A DNA stretch of 64,000 nucleotides from Endozoicomonas gorgoniicola. Its GTDB lineage: Bacteria > Pseudomonadota > Gammaproteobacteria > Pseudomonadales > Endozoicomonadaceae. Position numbers and translations under genes: made by a program. The notes under the pieces were generated by a model that was not told where the DNA came from, ran no database searches, and worked only from the letters and a program-made list of their open reading frames with translations. The stretch is from the NCBI RefSeq assembly GCF_025562715.2, contig NZ_JAPFCC010000001.1, forward strand, positions 1,940,501 to 2,004,500, given 5' to 3'. Each line of letters starts with the position of its first letter. The stretch's first letter is position 1. Of the stretch, positions 55,860 to 64,000 are shown piece by piece.

Positions 55860-56124
55860 ACTGGCCACCCCGAAACATGAAAATGTTGAAGTCTTCATCC
55901 AGACTTGGAGTGGGCGGCAAGGCCTGATCATGGTCGACAAATTTTTCAGAGGCTTTTGACCCTGAACCTAAACTGACCTAGACGGATCGCTCGTACCCCT
56001 AATCGTTTCCCGCCTTACAGCGTTGAACGGATAGTAAAAAGACCTCTGCCGATCCTCGGCTTATGGCCCACGATCAATCCATCAGACCTTGCCATCTTCC
56101 ATGATCCATAGGGAGATTAGTCTG
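55860..56124 (+). ncRNA. Non-coding left end of IS110, candidate bridge RNA region
   Basis: About 265 bases with no gene lie between the IS605-type end and the IS110 transposase start. IS110-group elements carry a structured bridge RNA in such a long non-coding left end. Local complementarity is visible (GGCCGGTAACTGGCC near the start; GAAGTCTTCATCCAGACTT). I did not fold it and cannot place the element border or the guide loops. Confidence 0.45.
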
Positions 56125-56731
56125 ATGCAGTCAATTTTGAAATGTTGTGCTGGCCTCGATGTTCACAAGATGATGGTCATGGCGACTGTTCAGACCGAAG
56201 ACGAGAACGGCGAAATCAAAGAGATCACTCAATCGTTCAAGACGTATCGACGTGAACGCAGGAAGCTTCGCGATTTCCTGGTGAAACATCAGGTTGAGCT
56301 CGTGGTCATGGAGAGCACAGGCGTTTACTGGAAATGCATTCACGAAACTCTGATTAAAGCAGGCCTCAAGGTCTGGGTTGTCAATGCCCGTCACGTCAAG
56401 AATGTGCCCGGTCGCAAGACCGATGTCCAGGACAGTCAGTGGCTGGCAACACTGGGTCGGTGTGGTTTGCTTCGCCCCAGCTTTGTACCGCCCCCTGATA
56501 TCGAGCAGCTGAGGTTGCTGTTCCGCCGTCGTCAGAAACTGGTGGGGCAAATTGCCGGTGAAAAGACTCGTCTGCATAAAGTTCTGGATGATGCCGGTAT
56601 CCGTCTCGGTGGCGTAGTGAGTGACATACATGGCAAGTCCGCACAAGACATGATTCAGGGACTGATTGACGGCCTGCCTCCGCAAGAGCTGGTTAAGTTT
56701 GCGCGTGGCAAGCTGAAGAGCAAAACCAAAC
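56125..56731 (+). pseudogene. IS110-family transposase, N-terminal part
   Basis: ATG at 56125 (MQSILKCCAGLDVHKMMVMA), the family's usual start. The DEDD/RuvC-like residues are visible in AGLDVHK, VVMESTGVYWKC and RKTDVQDSQWLATLGRCG. The coiled-coil region follows (LRLLFRRRQKLVGQIAGEKT). An IS66-type element enters after KSKTK; the frame resumes at 58355. Confidence 0.92.
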
Positions 56732-58347
56732 GTAACTATTCAGCCCCTACACGATAGACTGGAATTTTTGTGATTTTGTGCCATTTTGAAAGACAGTTTT
56801 CAGACATCTACACGTCATGAGTCAACCCGCTCCCGAATTCCAGATTATCGTCGCTCTCCTTACTGCTGTGAACGAGCAACAAGAGCAGATTACTCGTTTG
56901 AGTGAGCAAGTTTCAAAACTGGAAGCAGAGAACAAGGAGCTGAGCGACAGGCTCAAGACCAACAGCCGGAACAGTAGCAAGCCTCCTTCTACTGATGGTT
57001 ATGCCAAGCCTTCCGGCAAGTCAAAAGACTCATCTGGCACGGCGCCGGACAAGGACAGTGATCCGAAAGACGACAAGCCCAACCCCAAAAGCTTACGAGA
57101 GAAGTCTGGTCGCAAGCCCGGTGGCCAAAAAGGTCATAAGGGCTCTACGCTTGGGCAGGTCGAAGCCCCTGGGCGTACCCAATACCATCCGGTCATAAAC
57201 TGCGAGAGCTGCCATCGCTCATTACGTTCCGCTAAAGTCGTCAAGCTGGTTGAGAGACAGGTGTTCGAACCTGGTCGTTTTGGTCACTTTGATGTCACGG
57301 CTCATGTGGCGGAAGTCAAAAAGTGTGAATGCGGTCATGTAACCCTCGGCAGCTTCCCGGAAGGCGTTGACTCCCATGTTCAGTATGGACCTGCTACCCA
57401 GGCGCTGGCGGTGTATCTCTGCCAGTACCAGTTGGTGCCATACAAACGCGCTTCCCAGTTTTTTCTGGATATTTTCGGGCTGGAAGTCAGTCCGGGTTCC
57501 ATTTGTGCGTTCCAGGAGAATGCCTATGATCAACTGGCCAGCACCGAGCAGGCGATTGTGGACGCTCTTAAGAACGAACCCATTGCTGGTGCTGATGAAA
57601 CAGGCATGCGGGTGGCTGGTTCGCTGTGGTGGATGCATGTCCTGCGTAGTGAAAAATGGACGCTGTATCACCTTGATCCCAGTAAAGGCCACTCTGCCAT
57701 AGAGTCAATGGGCGTTTTGCTGACTTTTGCCGGAATACTGGTTCATGACCATTACAAGGCTTACTTCCGCTATGCCGCTCTTCATGTGCTGTGCAACGCT
57801 CATCACCTGCGGGAGTTACAGGGTGTTGTTGACCGGGATTGCAACCATCTGGCTGCACGCCTTCAGCGGATGCTAAGGCTGGCTTGGCATCTCAGCAACG
57901 GTTTCAAAAAAATTGGCATGGAGGCGGTGCCAGAGACTATTCGCCAACGGATTAGTTCACTGTTCGAGCGTACTGCGAAAAGGGCTCAGGCCGAGGAAGC
58001 CGAATATGTGGAACGCCTCCGACAACGGCGGGGCGACGAAAAAGTGAGAAATACGAAAGCCTTTAACCTGTTCAAGCGACTGGTGAAATTCAAGGAAGCA
58101 ACCTTGAGGTTCATGACTGACTTCAGAATACCCTTCGACAACAATGGCCGTGAGCGAGACATCCGGAATGGTAAGGTAAAACAGAAAATATCGGGATGTA
58201 TCCGAAGTAAGAAAGGGGCGGAATGGTATAGCCGCATCCGAAGTTATGTCTCATCGGCGAGAAAGCAGGGGCATAACGTTTATGAAGCCTTGCTTATTGC
58301 GATGAAGAATTACAGCGATCAACCTTTGTTGGGTGCTGAATAGTTAC
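56732..58347 (+). mobile_element. IS66-type element, single-gene type (1616 bp)
   Basis: Inverted repeats GTAACTATTCAG (56732) and CTGAATAGTTAC (to 58347). The flanking octamers AACCAAAC (56724-56731) and AACCAAAG (58348-58355) agree at 7 of 8 positions. The IS110 frame needs the G version, so the left copy has one substitution. Confidence 0.9.
56817..58343 (+). CDS. IS66-family (TnpC-like) transposase, single-gene type
   Basis: 508 residues. The coiled coil QITRLSEQVSKLEAENKELS is followed by NSRNSSKPPSTDGYAKPSGK, a classic IS66 N-terminal signature, and KSGRKPGGQKGHKGSTLGQV. A zinc-binding NCESCHRSLRSAKV comes next, then NEPIAGADETGMRVAGSLWW (first Asp), LVHDHYKAYFRY with LCNAHHLRELQGVVDRD, and the glutamate block PFDNNGRERDIRNGKVKQKI. 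Intact. It is distant from the IS66-type enzyme at 6593-8296. Confidence 0.95.
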   Translation: MSQPAPEFQIIVALLTAVNEQQEQITRLSEQVSKLEAENKELSDRLKTNSRNSSKPPSTDGYAKPSGKSKDSSGTAPDKDSDPKDDKPNPKSLREKSGRKPGGQKGHKGSTLGQVEAPGRTQYHPVINCESCHRSLRSAKVVKLVERQVFEPGRFGHFDVTAHVAEVKKCECGHVTLGSFPEGVDSHVQYGPATQALAVYLCQYQLVPYKRASQFFLDIFGLEVSPGSICAFQENAYDQLASTEQAIVDALKNEPIAGADETGMRVAGSLWWMHVLRSEKWTLYHLDPSKGHSAIESMGVLLTFAGILVHDHYKAYFRYAALHVLCNAHHLRELQGVVDRDCNHLAARLQRMLRLAWHLSNGFKKIGMEAVPETIRQRISSLFERTAKRAQAEEAEYVERLRQRRGDEKVRNTKAFNLFKRLVKFKEATLRFMTDFRIPFDNNGRERDIRNGKVKQKISGCIRSKKGAEWYSRIRSYVSSARKQGHNVYEALLIAMKNYSDQPLLGAE

Positions 58348-58354
58348 AACCAAA

Positions 58355-58972
58355 GAGCTATTCGACAGCATGGAGGGCTCCCTGTCTTCAGCACACCTGA
58401 CAGTGCTTAAGAGCATCCGGAAACATATTCAGTACCTGGATGATGAGGTTGCTGAATTGGATGCAGGAATACGCAATATTGTACAAACTCAGTACCGGGA
58501 ACCCTGGCAGCTATTGCAAACCCTTCCTGGAGTCGATGAGATCGCAGCAGCAGGGTTGATTGCTGAGATCGGTGATGACATAAGTGCCTTTGGCAGCCGG
58601 GAGTCTCTGGCATCCTGGGCAGGCCTCTGTCCAGGTAACAATGAAAGCGCCGGTAAGCGTAAGAGTGGTAAAACTCGTAAGGGCAACCAGTCCTTACGAC
58701 GGCTGATGTGTGAGATCAGTCAGGCAGCTGTAAAGACCAAAAGCCAGTTCAAAGGCAAGCATCAGAGCCTGACCATTCGCCGAGGATATAAGCGCAGCAT
58801 CATTGCCATCGGACATAAAATGTTGCGGGTGATCTACTGCATCCTCACTAAGCTTACGCCCTACAAGGATCCAGAGATTGATTACGAAGCACTGACGGTT
58901 CAAAGGAATGCACCGCGCTGGTTACAGATGCTCCAGAAATATAATTATCTGCCAGCTTTAACCAAAGAATAA
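58355..58972 (+). pseudogene. IS110-family transposase, C-terminal part
   Basis: Resumes as ELFDSMEGSLSSAHLTVLKS. The Tnp20 domain is clear: LLQTLPGVDEIAAAGLIAEI, SRESLASWAGLCPGNNESAG and RKGNQSLRRLMCEISQAAVK, the last two carrying the conserved serine region. Stop at 58970-58972. The 200 bases after it (58973-59174) hold the IS110 right end and no gene. Confidence 0.92.
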
Positions 58973-59174
58973 AAGTTCATCAGAGGCTGCGAGTGAGAAC
59001 CTTGCCTGTCGGCGAGGATGGAGTGCTTTGCGAGTTCGGAGCACTATTTTCATAGTAAACTGCAATGACTGACTACAGGGTAGCACCTCCAGAAATCAAT
59101 GCCTGTTTGCAACGGAACCCGACAAGTTGTATGAGTTTAGATCATCAACCTTTTAATGGAACATAGCCAAATCT

Positions 59175-60246
59175 TCAGATTTTCTTTTCAATTACAACAG
59201 GTTGCGAGCGATCAGGCTGCATCAACCCCGGCTTATCGGCCATCCCTCCACTCCCACCAGAAATTCTATTCCTGCTGAAAACTTTCGGACTTACTGGGTT
59301 AACCTCAAATAAACAGACATGCTTATAATTCATCATCACCGTTTTTTTAGATAATTTTTCAAAGAATTCACTTAACGAATCTGAGCTAACTAATGATTCA
59401 CCAGATTGATGGGTAAAAAACTTAAACATCTCTCCTTTTTTTATAACAGCTATTGCACCTGAAGTTGCCGAGATTGGACCCACCCGGAGTAAAATCCCTA
59501 TAAAATCACAATCCTTTTGTACAAGACTGATTATGTTGTTTATGTCTATCAGGCCATTTATATCCGGCCGGTTAAAGTGAAAACCAACCGCTCGTATTGA
59601 TATAGGCAAATAATATATCGATGTTATAACAAGGGGCAGGAGCTCGCGGATTATTCAGCTCAAAGGTTGGGTTAATGCGTTGAATAACTTCTTGGTCGAT
59701 TTCGATGGCTTGCTGCACAGCAATAGAAGAGTTCAAAGCTGACAATATGCATGCCTCATCTTTAAAGTCTAAATTAAATTTTATCCATACCAATGAAATC
59801 CCTATGCCCGCATGTTTTTCAACATCAAGCCCATAAAATCTGGAAGCCTCTAGCTGGTTGTACTGTCTCCGACTCTCCTCGTAGTGTCTGGTGCCTTGTG
59901 TGGCTGATCTGGCTCTGGTGAAGCTGGATCTGAAACTGGGTCTGAAACTGGAGAAGCTATAGGTGCTGCCGGATCTAAACGTCAGCCCCACGGTTTTAGG
60001 TTGTTTTAGCACCATTTGTTTTGGTAATGTTGAGACCTTTCTTTCCGGCACACTGGGCTGCCTGCTGATAGACTGGGAATTGCCACAAGGCGCATCAATA
60101 TCGTGATCGTAGGTTAATGGCTTAATATTATTATCTATTGTCACATCGTGACCTGAAAAGTCTTTGCTTTTGATGCTACACGGGTAAAGTTCCCTGGTGT
60201 GAGTACCGTAACCCGAACCTGAGTGTACTGGGGGGGTGCCTTCCAT
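59175..60246 (-). pseudogene. Unknown protein gene broken by one frameshift
   Basis: ATG at 60246 on the minus strand (MEGTPPVHSGSGYGTHTREL) after AGAGG at good spacing; an upstream in-frame ATG at 60294 is less likely. The first ~120 residues are Ser/Arg/Pro-rich and disordered-looking (SFSSFRPSFRSSFTRARSAT), then a folded part (YGLDVEKHAGIGISLVWIKF). The frame ends at 59572, but a second frame overlapping it from 59609 continues SIRAVGFHFNRPDINGLIDI to 59175. The two make sense as one ~355-residue protein with a shift near 59590. No family is recognised. The start resembles that of the repeat protein at 46101 in style. Confidence 0.6.
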
Positions 60247-60371
60247 TTGAATAACCTCTTGAATGTTATGGTTCCATTTTGAGTGACTTCTCATTTAGTC
60301 TGAAAAAAGACATAAAGGTTCCCACTAGTGCTGAAAAGCGTTAATATCCATGCACCACAAATCATGCCCCT

Positions 60372-60586
60372 TCATACCTGTAATGGTCGAGCTTTATAAG
60401 TCCACTTAAAAGGCTTGGCCATCCTCTTATTGAAGAAATCTATGAAACCGTGAAGTCTGGTCTTCAAATCTTCTGTTGAGGTAAATACGCCTCTTTTCAA
60501 AAACCTTCTTACCAAAATGGAAAACCAGATTTCGATTTGGTTCAGCCATGATTCGTGCTTGGGAGTGTAGTGAAATACGATTTTAT
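60372..60586 (-). pseudogene. IS630-family transposase, C-terminal part
   Basis: Minus strand, continuing LGTPSHK-IVFHYTPKHESW across the IS1634 insertion. HYTPKHESWLNQIEIWFS is the typical third catalytic (Glu) motif of IS630, followed by KTRLHGFIDFFNKRMAKPFK and a stop at 60372. Confidence 0.9.
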
Positions 60587-62319
60587 CCGTCATTCAGCAC
60601 TTAATCTGAGAATTTCCTAAAACCATCTAAAATGTAAAAAATTTTCAGACTGAGCATATGCCATGCAACCTCATCAATTTCACATTCAACGCATCGACCA
60701 TACGGGGTTGGTGGCCGGTATGTGCAAAGAGCTCGGGATCGCTAACCTCTTGGATTCTCTGGTTCCCAACCAATCTGAAACCAGAAAGATTTCCTTCGGA
60801 GAAACCGTTGTCTCAATGCTGCTTAACGGACTGGGCTTCACTGCTCGCACACTCCACATGTTCCCTGAGTTTCACGCCGACAAACCACTGGATAAACTTA
60901 TTCGGCCGGGTATAGAGCCGGAACATATCAACGAAAGTGTACTCGGCAGAGCCTTGGATCAAATTTTTGAACTGGGTGTAAGTGAGGTCTATTTATCACT
61001 GGCTGTCAAGGCCGTTAATGTCTTGAAACTGCCGTGTAATGCTCTGAATCTTGATTCAACCAGCTTTCATGTGGACGGTCGTTATAACAGTGAGTCTGAA
61101 GTCGATGAAGAAGATCTGAACTGCATTAAAATCTGTCGTGGATACAGCAGAGATCACCGACCTGAATTAAATCAGGCGATACTGCTCCTAATGACTGAAA
61201 ATCAGGCGGGTATTCCCGTATTCATGGCCGCATCCAGTGGCAATATAAACGACAACACTAATTTTAAAAAAGTCATCAGCAAGCATTTGAAATGCTACAA
61301 AGAGGCGCTGAATAATCGTTACCTGATCGGCGATGCTGCACTTTATACAACAGACAATGTACAGATATTGCATCAGCAAAAGCAACAGTTCATCACCCGG
61401 GTTCCGGCTAAAATAAAATCCGCAAGAGAGCTTGTGGACAGTGTCGCTTCTTGTGCGATGACACCGGTTGAAGATGCCGAAGGTTATGAGAGCTGCGAAG
61501 TACTGTCCGACTATGCGGATGTATCTCAACGGTGGGTTCTGATTCGCAGTGAACAGGCTCGGAAAAGCGAACAGAAAACACTGCTCAAAAAACTGTTGAA
61601 AAAGTCAGAAAAAGAAGCGGAAGCACTGACCAGCAAGCTGGCGAAGAAACCGTTCAAGTGTGAAACGGACGCATTGCGTGCGTTCAATGAGTGGCAATCA
61701 AAAAGCAATTATTGTCAGGCAGAACCTGTAATTACGACAAAACCATGCTATACCAAAGTGGGACGTCCGGAGAAAGACAGCAAACCAGATAGCGTGGAGT
61801 ATTATGTCAGCGGTCATCCTTGGGTATCCGTTGACTGTCGTAAAGTAGCAGAGGCTTCCCTGGGGTGCTTTGTGTTGGCAACAAATGATCTGGACAGGAG
61901 CCGGCTAAGTTCAGCAGAAGTGTTGAGCACTTATAAATCACAGCAGTCGGTGGAGCGTGGATTTCGGTTTCTTAAAAGCCCTGAATTTCTGGTCTCCTCG
62001 CTGTTTTTAAAGAAGCCGGAACGTATAGAAGCGTTGCTTATGGTGATGACGCTTTGCCTGTTAGTCTACGCAGCGATACAGCATCGAATCAGGCATGAAT
62101 TAAAGCGTCAGAGTAGGTTCTTTCCGGATATGAAGCGAAAGCCCTATCAGAATCCGACTGCACGCTGGGTATTTTTTTGCTTTCAGGGAATTAATGTTTT
62201 ATTGGTCGATGGTCATGAAAAACATGTCGTTGGCTTGCAGGAGAGGCAATTAACCATCATTTCAATTCTTGGTCGACCGTACCAAGAGATTTATTCCTGA
62301 TATAGGTGCTGAATGACGG
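60587..62319 (+). mobile_element. IS1634-family element, copy 2 (1733 bp)
   Basis: Same ends as copy 1 (CCGTCATTCAGCAC ... GTGCTGAATGACGG). The 6-bp duplication TTTTAT lies at 60581-60586 and 62320-62325. Same length and orientation as 33634-35366; the encoded proteins are identical. Confidence 0.95.
60663..62300 (+). CDS. IS1634-family transposase, copy 2
   Basis: 545 residues, with the same catalytic blocks as the copy at 33710-35347 (NLDSTSFHVDG, YLIGDAALYTTDN, QQSVERGFRFLKS) and no difference that I can find. Intact. Perfect identity over 1.7 kb implies that the two copies arose recently. Confidence 0.95.
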   Translation: MQPHQFHIQRIDHTGLVAGMCKELGIANLLDSLVPNQSETRKISFGETVVSMLLNGLGFTARTLHMFPEFHADKPLDKLIRPGIEPEHINESVLGRALDQIFELGVSEVYLSLAVKAVNVLKLPCNALNLDSTSFHVDGRYNSESEVDEEDLNCIKICRGYSRDHRPELNQAILLLMTENQAGIPVFMAASSGNINDNTNFKKVISKHLKCYKEALNNRYLIGDAALYTTDNVQILHQQKQQFITRVPAKIKSARELVDSVASCAMTPVEDAEGYESCEVLSDYADVSQRWVLIRSEQARKSEQKTLLKKLLKKSEKEAEALTSKLAKKPFKCETDALRAFNEWQSKSNYCQAEPVITTKPCYTKVGRPEKDSKPDSVEYYVSGHPWVSVDCRKVAEASLGCFVLATNDLDRSRLSSAEVLSTYKSQQSVERGFRFLKSPEFLVSSLFLKKPERIEALLMVMTLCLLVYAAIQHRIRHELKRQSRFFPDMKRKPYQNPTARWVFFCFQGINVLLVDGHEKHVVGLQERQLTIISILGRPYQEIYS

Positions 62320-62325
62320 TTTTAT

Positions 62326-63310
62326 GGGAAGGAGTGCCCAGATAAGCAGCCCGGGTTTCCATGCTTTTTAAAATGCCGGACTTCCCCTTCACTCCCAGCT
62401 CCTCTGCCGAAGTGCCCTCTATCTCAGCAACTTTCAGGACAGCCGCTTCAGACATATGCGTATTCAGCCTGTCCATTACCAAATGCCAGCCTGCTGCGTT
62501 TGGATCACTGGCCAAAACCGTAGCCAGCCAGTCGGAAAAATCTTCTTCAGTCCGAGTGTCTCTTACCAGGGGAATAATCTTTCCAGTGACCACATCCATG
62601 CCAGCAAGCAAAGCCTGTGTTCCGTGGCGAACATATTCAAATTCTCGCTTTTCTACATGACCCGGCTTAACCAGTTTGTTTGGCTTTACGGGTTCCAGAG
62701 CCTGCATGCCTGTCTTTTCGTCGAAAGAGACGGTATTGATTCCTTGCTCAGCACGTTCAACTGCTTTCTGGTAGGTCTCACATATATCGGCGCAGCGGAT
62801 ATCAAACGCCTCATCCTTTGGAGTATCGACCCAGCCCTTGACCTTATCTGGGCGAATGTCGGCCTGATTTTAAAAAACGTCCCACCTGTCTCTGTGAGAT
62901 AGATGGAACGATTTTTTTATCAACGGCAGCCATGGCTAATGAATTTTCTGACCAGTGACTGAATGGGTAACCATGGTCTTCTGGCTTGTCGCATGACAGA
63001 GCAACAATCTGGCAAATCTGTTCAGCGGTAAATTTGGGTGGAGTGCCCGGTCTTGGGGCTTCTTGTAATCTTTCCAGAGTAGGTAAGTCGTCCGATCGAT
63101 CAACCCAGTGCCTGCGCCAGCGGGTAACTGTTTCTCTGGTGCACTTCAATGCCTTTGATGTACCCAGTAGGCTTTACCTTCAGCACCAGCGAGTATTATT
63201 TTAGCTCTGAGAACCAGTGACTGGCTGCTTTTTCGCTTACGAATTATAAGCTCAAGATCTTCACGCTGCCGCTCTGATAAAATGATTTTCTGGGTATGTT
63301 TTGAGGTGTA
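62326..63310 (-). pseudogene. IS630-family transposase, N-terminal and middle part with frameshifts
   Basis: Minus strand. The N-terminal region reads SERQREDLELIIRKRKSSQS and VLRAKIILAGAEGKA (frame 1, from ~63310). A shift near 63170 leads to LKCTRETVTRWRRHWVDRSD and EAPRPGTPPKFTAEQICQIV in a second frame. An extra G near 62862 shifts to ADIRPDKVKGWVDTPKDEAF in a third, which runs through NTVSFDEKTGMQALEPVKPN (first Asp) and GWHLVMDRLNTHMSEAAVLK (second Asp) up to the IS1634 insertion. At least two frameshifts plus the IS make it dead. Confidence 0.87.
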
Positions 63311-63488
63311 TGTGTATTAGGGCTTTCCAGCACTAGTGCAGCACCGTAACGATCAGGAATGCCTCAGTCGTGCAATTTCTGACCAGTAAGAGCCTCCTGA
63401 TCAAAACCACATCTATATTGCCTCCCTGAACTTTTCACAGACAAGAATGTCTTAAATTCTATTGGATAGAAAACAGGGAAGTAAGCCA

Positions 63489-64000
63489 ATGAAACCGATT
63501 ATTAGAGCCATTTTTGTACTTTTAACCCTTGCATCGAATCACCTGCTGGCAGAACAGCCAGACTTCAGACCCGATTTTGCGACGGCTTATCGTCACTACG
63601 AGGCGATTGAATCACGCTTTGATACCGATGGCGATAACCAGCTCTCCTATGAAGAGCTGATAGAGGCCTTTCACGCGCCCCACCTGACCAAGTCCCAGTA
63701 TCAGGCTGTCCGGCTTTATCTGGTTAATTTCGATACACTTCAAACTACCGGAACAGCCCGACTCAGTCAGAACAGCTTGATTCAGGCTAATTTTTCAGGG
63801 CAGCAACTGCTCTACAACCATGAAAAAGACTGGCTATTCTGGTCTGACTGGCTCTCTCATCCAGATCGATCAGCCCATGCAATTATTTACTATTTGATGT
63901 TTCCTTATGGGTTGACCAGTATTACACCGGATAATATCCTTCAAAAAAACTACCCCGATTGCGTTTTAATAGCCGCTCTTGCCAGTATTGCCAACTCAGA
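63489..64000 (+). CDS. Exported protein with EF-hand and calpain-like cysteine motif, cut by the window edge
   Basis: ATG at 63489 (MKPIIRAIFVLLTLASNHLL) with a CAGGGAAG binding site. Residues 1-21 form a signal peptide. An EF-hand loop DTDGDNQLSYEE (45-56) is textbook for calcium binding, with flanking helices. Near residues 154-170, NYPDCVLIAALASIANS resembles the catalytic-Cys segment of calpain (C2) proteases (GDCWFLAALASLA). The His and Asn residues would lie beyond 64000. The role, perhaps a calcium-controlled exported protease acting on a host, is an inference. No frameshift in the 170 codons visible. Confidence 0.7.
   Translation, partial: MKPIIRAIFVLLTLASNHLLAEQPDFRPDFATAYRHYEAIESRFDTDGDNQLSYEELIEAFHAPHLTKSQYQAVRLYLVNFDTLQTTGTARLSQNSLIQANFSGQQLLYNHEKDWLFWSDWLSHPDRSAHAIIYYLMFPYGLTSITPDNILQKNYPDCVLIAALASIANS

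Noticed and set aside
62860..62885. Programmed -1 frameshift at T-TTT-TTA in the IS630 gene
   Set aside because: A -1 slip leads into a non-homologous frame. The homologous frame needs the opposite shift, best explained by one extra G, and a second shift lies upstream.
1..64000. CRISPR array, tRNA or rRNA genes
   Set aside because: No regularly spaced short repeats, and no cloverleaf or rRNA-like segment noticed by reading; a tRNA scan was not run.

Overview
The window looks like accessory DNA from a host-associated gammaproteobacterium with a heavily IS-loaded genome. It has ankyrin and long helical-repeat proteins, a LexA box of the gammaproteobacterial type (CTGT-N8-ACAG), and more than a dozen transposable elements of at least ten families, many nested in one another. 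An Endozoicomonas-like symbiont is my best guess. That is an inference from style; no rRNA or housekeeping gene is present to prove it.

Layout. 1-5840: a group II intron (minus strand) sits in an IS1182-type transposase gene. The same gene was also hit by an ISKra4-type element, which was itself hit by an IS1380-type element. 6061-8600: a membrane-protein gene split by an IS66-type element. 8620-12410: three decayed group II intron pieces, a small HTH gene split by an ISL3 element, and an ankyrin protein gene. 12846-26390: a defence island with a LexA box, then hsdR, hsdM, hsdS, a zinc-peptidase gene, a gene resembling dual-OB proteins, DUF488, DUF4326 and GIY-YIG genes. hsdM is broken by a 1629-bp IS that carries a second, inverted copy of itself. 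26482-32891: small unknown genes and the wreck of a gene that may encode a replication helicase/primase, split by an IS21 element carrying an IS1380 element. 33144-41485: two unknown genes (one split by IS1634), IS30, IS21 and DDE elements, and relics. 41638-46101: one intact 1487-residue helical-repeat protein with its own terminator. 46716-51812: IS1182, IS66 (split by ISL3), IS4-type and IS630 pieces. 52051-54084: a MerR/BmrR-type regulator broken by an amber codon and an IS4-type element. 54162-55127: an exported TIKI/TraB-like protein. 55340-58972: IS200/IS605-type end sequences with a 140-bp MITE, then an IS110 element split by an IS66-type element. 59175-60246: a frameshifted unknown gene. 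60372-63310: an IS630 wreck split by a second IS1634 copy. 63489-64000: the start of an exported protein with an EF-hand and a calpain-like cysteine motif, cut by the window edge.

How it works together. Target-site duplications (TSDs) and exact reading-frame continuity across the insertions let many of the broken genes be rebuilt on paper. These are the membrane protein, the HTH protein, hsdM, the possible replication protein, an unknown 246-residue protein, the MerR regulator, and the transposases of ISKra4, IS21, IS66, IS110 and IS630. The type I restriction-modification system is probably off at present because hsdM is interrupted, while hsdR and hsdS are open. The five genes after hsdS form a compact cassette with a defence-like character.
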